DNA from: Monomorium pharaonis
Lineage: Eukaryota > Arthropoda > Insecta > Hymenoptera > Formicidae
Assembly: GCF_013373865.1 (NCBI RefSeq)
Contig: NC_050467.1
Location: forward strand, 40,347,132 to 40,411,131
DNA: 64,000 nucleotides
Direction: 5' to 3'
Shown here: positions 14,901-26,900 of the stretch, one piece after another
How positions within the stretch are numbered: the first letter of the stretch is position 1
How the letters are laid out: each line of letters opens with the position of its first letter
Made by a program: the position numbers and the translations under genes
The notes under the pieces: generated by a model
Seen by the model: only the letters and a program-made list of their open reading frames with translations
Database searches by the model: none
Told to the model about the DNA's origin: nothing

Positions 14901-17900
14901 ACACAAAGTACACAACACGGCGAGATATAACTATATACATACAATTACCGATAATTCACGAGCGTGCGTGAAGTAATTTATAAACTATTGCATGCGTTTC
15001 GCAAGCTCCGTGTGGATAATGACACGGTTGATTACAGTCGCGTGAGACCGGAGGCAGAGAGTGAGAAAACGGACAGCGGAATGCAAATGCTATTACCCTA
15101 AGCGCAATTCATAATTTTGCAAATATACACAGAGAGATGAATAGGCGAGCATCCTTGTTCCCTTACCTTACAACATTATTCCCTTACGTTTAGTACAGCA
15201 CGAGATTAAAGCCACTTATACTCGTCTCTGGTGCGTGCAGTCTGCATTATATCTGTAAATCGACAATAAGAACGTGAGAAGAGATACGAGTTCGCGCGAT
15301 ACGCGTCGATGCTCGAGAAACGGCACAATCGTTACGCTTTTTGCCTTCGATTAATTCTCGTTACTCCTGAATTATTCGCGCGCGACAGTGGCCGATGTCG
15401 CCTTAGATTCCGGACGAATTAATATCCAATACGCGTAAATCATGCGATTGTACGCGCAACGAGATACAGACGGTAAACAGGTATACTCCCACAGTGGAGC
15501 GCTCCTTAACATGCATAAAGACTCCACGTGAGGTACAACCACGAGGGAGGCTGGTGGGATCTCGAGATACCGACGTCATTTAGTGCAGAACGGTGTAAAA
15601 CGCGTGGTAGAGAGAGAAAGAGTTTTGTTGGACTTTTGCGGGGAGATGCCAGTTACGGAGAGGCTTGCCTCTCTCGGCCTCTCTTGGCAACGATTATCCG
15701 GTTGTTAGTCGGCCGCACGAATCGATGGAAGGGGACGCTGCTTCTCCGAGACCGCTTTCGGCACGCTGTCATGCAACATGCAAAATCAGTTTTCTTCAGC
15801 CATGAGTCAATTCACTGCAACAGTCGAACACCCTTATTTCGTTCACAAGGCAGAAATCCCTTCCTTTCATTAGCTTTATTGATTCTCTCCTCTTTGTTTA
15901 GTTCTATTCCTTGCAGACTATACTTTCGAAAAAGTTGTTAACTTAAAATTTCCCTAGTTCAAGTATTTATGTGTATATGTAATTAAATAAAATGTATATA
16001 AATATTTCAACTTAAGAAATTTAATCAATTTTCAAAAGTTAACAACTGTTCTTCTTGTTTAATTTATCTCGTCTAATTCATTCCGAGCACTTGAGCAACT
16101 AATAAAGCAACAATTAAAAGCTGCACACTATGTGTTTATTGCACATCTGGCTTTCGTGGCGACAGGTTGCGTCTCGCGTATTTAGTAAAATTCGCGGCAC
16201 GAGTTGCCGCGGCATCTTTATTCATGGACATCGAACCACGTCGTTACAATGTTTGCTTTTAATAGCGTTTGAAGGAGCTGTATATAATACCACACCGTCG
16301 AGCAGGCCCCGTCCGTGAATACACAAATACCTTCCCCGAGAGCGGAGGTGCGTGCGTGGAGAAGAAGGGAGGTCCGCCCGCGGCTGGAGGCGCGACGTAC
16401 GTTGAGTTATGGCGCAGGTTAATTATACAAAACATTCAATTATACCTCCCCACGAAACACACGGGCCCGGGTCCGTCCACACAGACGCATACCGGCTGTG
16501 CGTATCCCAAAATCTTATCCAGCTCTGGGCGACGTTATAGATTCGCAAAAATCCGAGGCCGGCCGTGTGACCGGATTGGATTCTCGATTGCTACTTCAGA
16601 TGCATCGGCGAGCGTCGAAATCACCGGCGTCTAAACGTTGCCTCCCAAGTGGTAGGCGCAAATCGCTTTCCCACCTCTACTTCACGTGTCGTCAAAATAG
16701 AACAGGTATCAGGAAGAAAAAGCGACGGGGGTGACCCGTCTCGTTCCTCCGCGCTCATCTCGGGAACCGATCTCGTCGAGCCGGCGAATTCTGTCGCGAC
16801 CGGCGAACGTGTCGCCGTGGTTGCACGTAGTTTATCGATTGATCCCGTCCCGAAGGGTACCATTTATCACGACCGGTAGATCCTCGGGATATCTTAAAAC
16901 AAAAGCCACGGAAGAACGGGACGTCTCCCCGGTGGTGGACGAGGCGAGGCGTGCAAGGAGAGAGGCAAGGTGGCGGACGTGGAATCGACGTGGTTGCCGG
17001 GCCCCGACGTGGCGTGGGGCCCCACGATGAGCCGGCTGTACCGCGGCGAAGGAAGGAGGGAGGGGGGGGGACTCATAACGCAGAGATTTTACGCGCCGGC
17101 GCCGGCGCCCCCCGCGGTCTCAGACGCCGCGACCATAATGCCGAAGCCGAACGGATGCATGGCGAAGTATCGGACGGAGTATCTCCAGCGACTATCACTG
17201 GCGCCCCTCGTAGGTAACAGCCCGCCTCCGACATTCAGAAATGTTTTTATTGATATGTTTGTTACATAATGTTTGCCCGAATCGCGGGGACCCTACTCTC
17301 GATTGCCTTTGATTGACGTCGTACGAATTCAGCTTTGTCGTATACAGTATACATTACTTTTAATTTAAACAAGATTAATAATACCGTTTAATATCTGTCA
17401 TAAATTCGATTTTTTATTGCGGATCAGTAAAAGAGAAAGAAAGAGAGAGAGAGAGAGAGAGAGGATATTATACACCGCGTGTATACATGCTAATGAAAGA
17501 TTTAAGTGATTTTACAAATTCCTCCTTGACTTTTGTTTCTCGATACTTTCTGATAGTTTTTTTGTGTTATTCAAGATGGAACGCTGTCCTATGAATGATT
17601 ACTGATGGACGCGGCTAATTCCCCTCGTCGAGAATTCTGTGCCAATCACAAAACGTATTCGGTTGTCTATCGATCGTGCGTAACGGTCTGGAGAAATCGT
17701 GTTCGAAAAAATGATCGCGATCGGTCATTAATAACCCGGTTTTATTAATAGCATGTGCGTGCAATATCATTGTGCGAATCGCGATCTGTTGGTTTTTTAT
17801 TTATTTCTCGACCTTGAACTTTCGTGTCGCGGTAAAACGAAAGAACTGTCCGGCACAAGTTTGTTTGGTCGTTGTTGCCGTGACTACTGGACGCGAAGAC

Positions 17901-20900
17901 TGGTCACGAGACAAAACCTAATGACGGACGAAGTTAAATTCGTTATATCAATATTATCGTATTTACACCGTTACATGATTATACGGATTCATTTAATAAA
18001 CGTAAGAACGTTTCCGGAGTCGGAATAAAATCTACTTTGTCAACCTGACTCCTAACACCGCTCATGATTTTGCAACATCGTCGAAACTGTACGGTGAAAT
18101 GGGATACGCGACTTCTTGGCGATGACAGAAAATTATGGACGCAACTCTATCTCGAAAAATTGTGATGTATACGTTTGCTACGTGCCTTTACGCTTAATTT
18201 ACCGCGAGGTTCGTACCGATACCGCTATCAAAATATATCTTCGTCGCGTCGCGGCGGGAACGCGCCAAAAGAACGAATAAATTCCATTCGCTCGGGTGAT
18301 TGAGAATATTAATTCCGCGAACGTGATACCCGCTGTATAAAATTTGTAAATGCCGACGACGCGGTGTGCCGCGCGGAATTACCGCGCGGCCTCCGATAGA
18401 CAATTACGTTCTCTCCGCGACGACGCAGGGACATTCGCGCAGCGCGTCTCTCACCACGGGATCGGGTCCAGATAAGGACATCGTGCGCGGGGTTGGAGAC
18501 GCGCGGGGAATTCTCGTGCCAGTACATACAACCGGATCCCGTCGTACCGTAAACCATGTTTTCCGCACTCCGAGCGGCGCGCGCGTGTACGTCCCCGACG
18601 GGCCTTGTTTTCGCCTCGATTTGCGCGCGGTCCCCTACGTGCAAGTCATTACCATGAAACATCCACCGGTCCGGATGGGTACAGGTAGGTACTGAGCGGC
18701 GAGGAATTCTCGAGACGCTGGAGAGGCTCGGCTCCGACGTCCCGAGTTTCCACAAGCGCCGCTCGTAACAGGAACGGGGGCCCCCCGAGCGAGCCTCGGC
18801 TCTCGGCCGAACCCTCGACGATCCATTTGGGCACTGACGCAATCGAGCGGGGATTCACAGACCGTCAGCGGCGCGACTCGCGGTGCGCACACAATCCTGA
18901 AAACATCCCGTAAACGTGATATACACCGCGGGGCCCGGTCGGATACCGACACGATGACGACGACGACTGTGCGGCAAAACGATCGGCGCGGCTATGGTTT
19001 TCCTCTCGGTTTCTTTATCTCTTCTCCCCCCCCCCCCTCTTTCTCTCTTGGACTCGAAACTTACCTATTCATTGTTTTATAGGAGCCGTAAAGATGTCAA
19101 GCAATTAAAAGATTCGTTTGATTTGTTGTGTGGGCGAGCGACGCGACGGGACAGTACGATCGCCTGGTCTCGGGTGGTTGCGCCTGGTAGTGGCGAGATG
19201 GACGGTGCGCGTGGGCGTCGGTGGTTCAAGTAAGGTAGACTGGGAAAACGGTTGTCCACGGTGTGTACGCGATATCCACGGGGACACCTGACATTGTACC
19301 GTATCGTCGTCCTACAAAAGGTGCTCTCAGCCACGCTCATAAACGTCAGCGAATCCCGGTGTGTGATATACCGCGCGCTGTATATTACCGTCCCGTAACG
19401 CGCAACGGTTTCGAGAGGCGACTTTTCGGGGTAAACAGCCACCGCCGCGTTCGTTTCACTTTGATATTGCCCATTACCTTTCGCTTTTGCGAGTCGCGGA
19501 TACTTGGACGCGAGCGCGACAGCGATAACAGGGATTCCCCGACATCTTCAAATCGCTTAATTTACACACGCCCGTAAAGTCATTAGTTAGACACTAAACA
19601 ACGACCGGCGATTAAACATCGGATGAATATTCTGTAAGTTATCTTGGGAATGACCTGCGAAAAAAGTTTATTGCGCGTATAAAGTTTGCAGTTATCCGGT
19701 AGGAGATCTTTTCGCGGAAAAAACCAGTCGCATAAACGTTCACGCAGTTGAAATTCTGTGACGTGTGATTTGCATCTCTGCTACAGAAATGCGAGTAAAG
19801 TCGTGTAAGGGATTTTTTTTTCTCTTTATAGAGAATTTTCAAGATTGAAAATATTTTTTAATAGCAGTCGACTCTCTTATCATGGCGAAAATATAGACCC
19901 TCCGATATCGCGGGAGCTTTGTAATAAGTTCTTATGATAGAGAAACTAGGTAGGTAAGATCCCGTGACCAGACCCGCCACGTCGCCGACGGATGAAACCA
20001 TCGCGTGGCTTATTTAATTCCCGGATGGCGACGTAATCAATCTCCGCGGCAGACAACAGGCCGCATCTTTGCCTGCCACCGATGTTCCCGAGTAGAAACC
20101 GCCGCGGCCCGATAGCATCTCACGAGAGGAGCTCGTGGTTACCTCGTCTCATGTCGACGAGGACGGCGCAAGATGGCGAAAGCTCTCGCGTAGGTTTAGG
20201 TTGAGGTCGCGACGGACGTATAGACCGCATAGTAGAGAAAGCCTTGAGAAGAGAGAACGAAAAAGGGGGAGCGATGTGGCGACGACGATGTTTCGGTGGG
20301 AGATTAAAACAATACGGTCGGTCAGATAACGCGGGTGTGACAGGTCTCCGCCGTATTCCCGGCCGTGGACTCGGATGGACCTTAACGAGAACCTCCTAAT
20401 AAATAACAAGCAAGCCCGAGCTCGTTTTCGTCTCCCTTTCCCGCGCGATATCTCTCTCTTTCCTCTCCTTCCTTCTCCCTCTACACTCCTTGTGTTTCGT
20501 GAGCCGCACAAGGATGGAGAGACCGAAGGAATGGGACCCAAACAGGCCCCGAACATGAAGATGGATGTGGTCCGAGGCGCCGCCGTCACCTGGCAGGCCT
20601 TCCACCAGACTTCCAGTTGTACTCCATGGCGAAGGGAGCGGAGACTGGCTCGACTGCGACACCTTGTATCTGGGAGAAAAAACTTCTTTGGATGAACTCG
20701 AACGTGACGCTCGTATTAGTTAGATTTTCAGAGTGAAAAAGGTGCCGCAGGCTCACGGTTTTTGATGAATTAAAAAATTTTTTTCAATTTTTGTGTCATA
20801 TAACTCAACACATAAATCAATCTTGGATTTGTCATTTTTATTTTCTCTTAGAAAATTCTTTTGCTAGCCATAGTAAAATTTGACATATGCGCATACACCA

Positions 20901-23900
20901 GGTTTTATAAAGTTTAACAAAAATGTTATTAGCTTGTAATTTTTAACAATAACATGCTCCCAAGATTATTTAGTTTGCGTATATTTACGATCTTTTTTTT
21001 TTTTTATGTTTTTTTACTGATGATATGCGCATCGTACGTTGTCAGTGCATTCTCGATATACCTGCTTGACTCGGTAACCCAAGAGATTCACTTATCTTCC
21101 ACCCGATCGTCTTCACGCATATTATATTCCGAGGAAAACAGCGCGAGTAAAAAAAAATCTGGAAGGATGGGCACATCCTGCACGGCAACTCGTGAGCTCT
21201 GCCGCGCGAATAACAGGATCAGGTTACCCTCTTGGAAAAAGGAAAAGGGTCGAACGGCGTTTCTTAGGGGATCCCGACTGATGGCGGCGGCATCAGTCTC
21301 AAAGGAAGGGGTTAACCTATCGTTTTCCGCGAGATTGCACGCGAGACATTTCTTGGTAATCTTCCTTCGCCTCGTGCATATCTTACGCATTACGAAACGA
21401 ACGTGATACTCACAGGCGCTCGACAGATCTATGTTTATCGACACGTTGCTCAATGACAACGCTGTTTAAGCAAATTACACAGTGGCAACTTTGTGATAAT
21501 AATATGTCCATTATTTTGAACGCAATGAAGGATAAAATTAAAGAGAAATTCCTGAAAGAGAGGTGTTCCATTTGCTCTCGGATGAGGAAACCGTGGGCAT
21601 CCGCGACTCCGCGGCGCGCGCACCGTTATTAAAAATCATGTCCCTTCGCCTCGAGAGAGCCCACCCTGTCTACCGATGGGAAGCATAAATCTTCGCCGGA
21701 TCGGATGATTGACGTCTATTTAATAGAAACGCAACTATACAAGGATGATGCGGAATAACATTAACTTGTCCGGGAGTCGAGGGGGCTGGTCCCGCCGCGA
21801 CGGGTGGCCATTGTACCTCGTGGACCCCTGCGAGCCTCGGCCTTTCTCCCATTCTTATGCCTGCCAGCTCCCTCGTAAAGTCAAACGTTGACACTAGCCG
21901 CGGGACATCGACTTCACGACCGAAAAACTCTTACCGTCTCTCGCGAGCTCTCTCCCTTTCTCGCGTTGGTTTTCTCCTGCCGTTCGCCTCCTCCTCGCAA
22001 TGTCCTCTCTCACCCGCGAATGCGCGCTCTCTTATGCTATCATTACCAAGCTCGCGAGCAGGAAGAAAAGAACGCGACGTCGTCGCATCGACTTACGATC
22101 GAGGGTCACGGATTGCTTCCTTCGCCGAGCGTGTAAGAGTACCACGGCGAAACTCATTATAGTTTGAAAATATGCGCAACGATAACCGAGCAACGTAGCA
22201 GCAGCGGATCCAGATCCTATAGCGGTTGTGCGGTGAAATAATATCCTGTTGTCCGAGATTTCATCTGGTTTAATAATCACGTAGATAAACACTCTTCGTG
22301 TTTGTACTATACACGAAGAGGCTGATACTCGTAAGCGAAGTGTACGCGCGTATGGGTGAGGATGAGGAGCGCTTGAGGAGATTGCGTGTACGTCAGCATA
22401 TTGACCCCGAGCTTACGTTGCAAGCTGGAAGGGTATTCTAACGGTTAATAATACTCATCACGTGAACGTGCTTTGCCTATCGTCACTGTTTTCTCCTCGG
22501 CGCTTCATCGACATCTTTTTTTTTCCTGATTCGATTTTGTTTTTAATCGAGAGGTCTACTCTTCGTTAAAAGAAAACTGCAACGAGAGTGAACGTCCTGG
22601 CACGCAATCTTGTGCGAAACTTCGAGGAGTCTTAAATCGCGCGGGCTGGTTTATCGCGCCGTGCACGTGAACGGCGCACTTTCGGTATCGTTCGTTAAAT
22701 TAGAAGGTTTATAGGTGCATTAGCAAACTTAACGACCTAATCAGAGTAGCACGGCATCAGAGGAACCGCGACGGAATTGACGTGAGCATCTTGACACAGG
22801 CTCGACGCCTCGGGTCAAGTCAACAATGCCTTTCATCTTCGCCGATTTTTTTTTCCCCGTGTGGCCCCACGGCAGATTACCTTTTACACATATCCGGCTT
22901 ACACAGACTCTCTCTTTCATCACTTCGTTAGATCGTAAAAATTTCTTTAAATTAATGTTCTTAATTTATTGAAGAAACGTCGTAGTATTGGAATTAATTT
23001 AACGTTCGCGACACGCATGTATGTTTTATGCGAAAAAACTTGACAAAAGTTCTTCCCCTCTTTCTTATACCTGCTCCAATAAAATACTCGGTAACATGAT
23101 ACCGGTCAACGTAGTCCCGTGAGATCCTAGTCGTACTTTAACGTCAGCCGCCCCGCGATGCGGCCCGGAGGTGCTCCGCGGCCGGGCACGGAGAGCCTGA
23201 AAACAAGAGGAATACGAGACGCGAATAAGACGAGGCGGAGATAGTAAAAGGAGCACGGCGAAGAAAGCCGGAGGAACGGGCAACACAGGGTTTACTTTGC
23301 GCTTCGTCGGCGAGATCAAGGTGGCGCCACGCCTCCGGACCGCCTCCTCTAATCATCGACTCATTACTCATTAGTGCTAATGAGCCACGCGCACCGTCTG
23401 TACCTACCTGGCTAGAGGTGCAACACCTAGGAAAACCCTGACCGGGATACCTGGCACACAATAGCGCCTGTCGAAGTACAGAATCGTGTCTAGGAGCCAC
23501 CCCTCTTGAGAAAGGATAACGTGCACGCGAGCCAGGTAGAACACGCGCACGGTCTATCCTTGTGGAATCGATAAACCCTATGTATCGGTTACGCCGTGAA
23601 GATCCGCTTCCCGAGCAGCCAGGTGACGATGATTAACGACAGTGCTAATGGAAAACATCTCTGTCCGTTTATTACGGGGTTCCGGCCGCAACGCGCGCCC
23701 AAAATTCCCGAAGAGATGACCGCGGTCACGTTTCACTAAAATCCAGGGTACAACTCAACCTGTGGAATCTCGCTACTGATGATTCAGCCGGAATAACACG
23801 GTCATCCGTGAAAGTTGAATACCACGGGTGACTGCAGTTTATAAGATCCATGTGAACACATTCATTCTGTACGCTGAAGAAAAGAGTTTAGTAATGATCA

Positions 23901-26900
23901 AGCTTTGATGAAATAATTTTAATTAATATAATCGAATATTTAATTATATTATATCGAATTTAATTAAAATTGTATCGAAACTATGTAGAACTTTATTATT
24001 ATTATTAAACTTTTTTAGTATATAATTCAGCGATTTTTTTTGTTAACTGATAATATGCTTGGTATATTAGCAAAATTGTTTACAGAATTAAGATTAAAAT
24101 TTTATTGTATTTTAATCCGCGACATAATTTTACAGCAAGTAAATTTTACAGGTGAACGAATTATCGGATCAATTTAGCAATCAAATGGCTTTTACAGCCT
24201 TAAAGTAGAATGGAAAATAGTAGTCATTTGTTATGTCTTATATCTACGTTTACGTTTCCAATCTCGCCAAGTGTGATTCTTCGCTACGTAACGCGGCAAA
24301 GGGGATGATTTTTGATCCTCTCGTATTCGGAACATCCCCAGTTTCCCATAAAACAAGCCGTGACATCGTGCCCAGCGAAGCGACCACGTGTAACGAACGC
24401 TCACGCAGAATGCGCTCAGAGCTGCGTCTCGTTACATCCGTCACAGCCGCCGGCCCGTAAAATTGGCGCCACCTGCCACCCTCTCAGAATCCGGCTTCCC
24501 GTTGCTCGGTGGAGATTCTGATTCATCCCATCGCCACGAAGTATTTAATGCATTTATAATACACGGCTTAATGACCCCTAGCCTAACCCATCATCTTCAG
24601 GAATTTATTACGAATCCAACAACCGCCTTGTGCGCAAAAGAAATTCGCTTGCGTTATTCATTGACTTCCCCTCCGCCTCCCCCTGTTATAGCTGATAAAT
24701 CTGCGATTTCTTTTTGCACTTGAAATATATATACGCAATCATTTTGAATCCATGACGTCAAGAATTGAATATTGAACTTCTTTACTTAATGGATAAACGT
24801 GGAATCTTAAGTGATCCCTAAAAAAAAAGAGATAGTATTTTGTTTTGTCGGACGCTGAAAATGACTTAATTAAAGCAACCGAGTTTAGGCGTTCATTTGT
24901 TTTTAGCTTAAGGGAATAAGGAATCATTACATTACATTAGTCCGGTTAGCCCCGGAGGGTGAGTCTGGCATCGGAGTTGCGAGGGTAGACAGGACTTGAT
25001 GTACAAAATATAATGTGATTGTTTCCGGACCAACGGCCAAGCTAGGGATGCTCTGCTGCCGATGACTTCATCCCCATCTGATCGCCGTTTTCTAACTCAA
25101 AAGGCCCGTACACAGTGGACCAATGCTTAAAGTGATACAATAATGGCAGATATAAATTTGTTTCGATCACTCTTCTCACTTAAATGTTATTTTATATATG
25201 ACGCGTGAGAAAAATCACATACACACAATATGAAAGATAAAATTTTGTTTATTTAAAATAATACATAAAAAATAATGCAGAGATTTCATACTTAATGATT
25301 ATTTTAAATGTTCGATATCGCAAACTAAATCAATATCAAAAGCACAATCCGGATCTTCTTTAAAGTCTCGCGATGTCTCGTGTTGAAGGAAATGTATTGG
25401 TAAAACTAGAGGGGCCTCGGCTGATCGGCAAGAACAAAGCTCTTAGATAGGCCTGGTCGCATTGTCCCGCGGCTGTTTCGCGTCCGTTCATTCCGGAGCA
25501 GATTGTCCGATGCGCATTGTGCCATTCGCTGTGCGGCATTGGCTCCTCTCTCGCCAACTGCGAGGAAAGGATTACCAGCGAAATCCTTTAATGGCATTGT
25601 TGGTATTTGAATAACACGAAATATGATACGAGATCAGGCCTAGCTCCTCGCTTCCTCCATCTCGTTTGCTTTCTATGCTCGAACTTGGGGGTCCTCGGGT
25701 GTAGGATTACGGCGCGCTGTTCTACGCGTTGTTGTTCGACCGGATTAATTGTTGGCAGCTTGTCGATGGACATCACGGCACAATGACGAAAAATGTTTGT
25801 GGGACGTTATTTAGTATTTACATTTTGATCGCGAGGACGGTGCACTGCATCTCATTGGTATATGTTAAAAATAACTGAAATCTCATAGATCTTGTACAAG
25901 AACAGTAACTATATAACTGAAATCTATTAATAGAAACGATTAATAATAGGAAAAACAAAAAAAGATGTGTTTATTTGTGGATAATAAGACAGAATCTTTT
26001 TTTCTCTTTTTCTCTTGCGTTAGATAGAAATCGATATCGATTTACTCTTCTGTCGCCTGAGGTTGTCTCGCCATGAACCGCCCACTTCCCGAAGAACACA
26101 CACACAATGTTAATACTTTTATAATATACGCCGATTTAAAGTCTATCCTGTGATCAAATTTTTATCCAAGTCTTGCCACAGATTAATCTTGCAGATAATA
26201 ATTGGTTAAGAAATATAACCGTTTATTTATTGTCCACGTTAATTTTAAGAAAACAATTATGTGTATTATATCGATCTTCTAATATATTTCATAATACATA
26301 TTAATATATATTTTTTAAGATAATGCTAAAATAAATTGGGAAAAAGTATTGGAACAAATTAGAAAAGTTGTTAGAATTGTTTTTATTTTACGATAGATTG
26401 TAGAATGAAACGAATCGGTGAAATGTAGGTATAGTGAGAGTTCTGTGGAGTTAAACGCCGAACTATTTAAATTCGTTGCAGAGAGGCATTGACTTGTTAA
26501 TGGCGTCTTGTACGTGAGCGACTACTGGTCATTCCGTCGCATTCTGCGTGACTATTATTTTTCCTGAAGAAGGTCCATATATATAAACCGAACACTTTAA
26601 AGGTTCAGCAGACATTACGGTCTATTTGATATTCACAGAACGCGCGAACGAGAAATGAATACGAATCCTCCTTATAAAGTTTATTTTTACCAAATACCTC
26701 CACGAGAGGATTGATAGCAGGTACCTCGCAATGAAAGACGATGTCTCATATAATAGATAAATGATAATTATAAGAGATACGCGTGAAATATTATTGAAAT
26801 TAAAAATTTAGGATTATCAAAACACTTGGATAAATGTTAAATAAAAATAGTTCAATAACTAGTTTAATCCAAAATATAAATTGAAAGTATTTAGTGGCCA

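Noticed and set aside
18309..18842. 177-codon minus-strand frame in CpG-rich sequence
   Set aside because: Several frames on both strands are open in the same block; Arg/Ser-rich with no recognisable domain.
20510..20715. Segment open in all three plus frames with coding-like wording
   Set aside because: Being open in all frames reflects base composition; no frame stands out, and no splice partner or homology was recognised.
24140..24157. Second ratchet-like site (TTTTACAG|GTGAAC)
   Set aside because: Poor pyrimidine tract and weak donor compared with the site at 26933.
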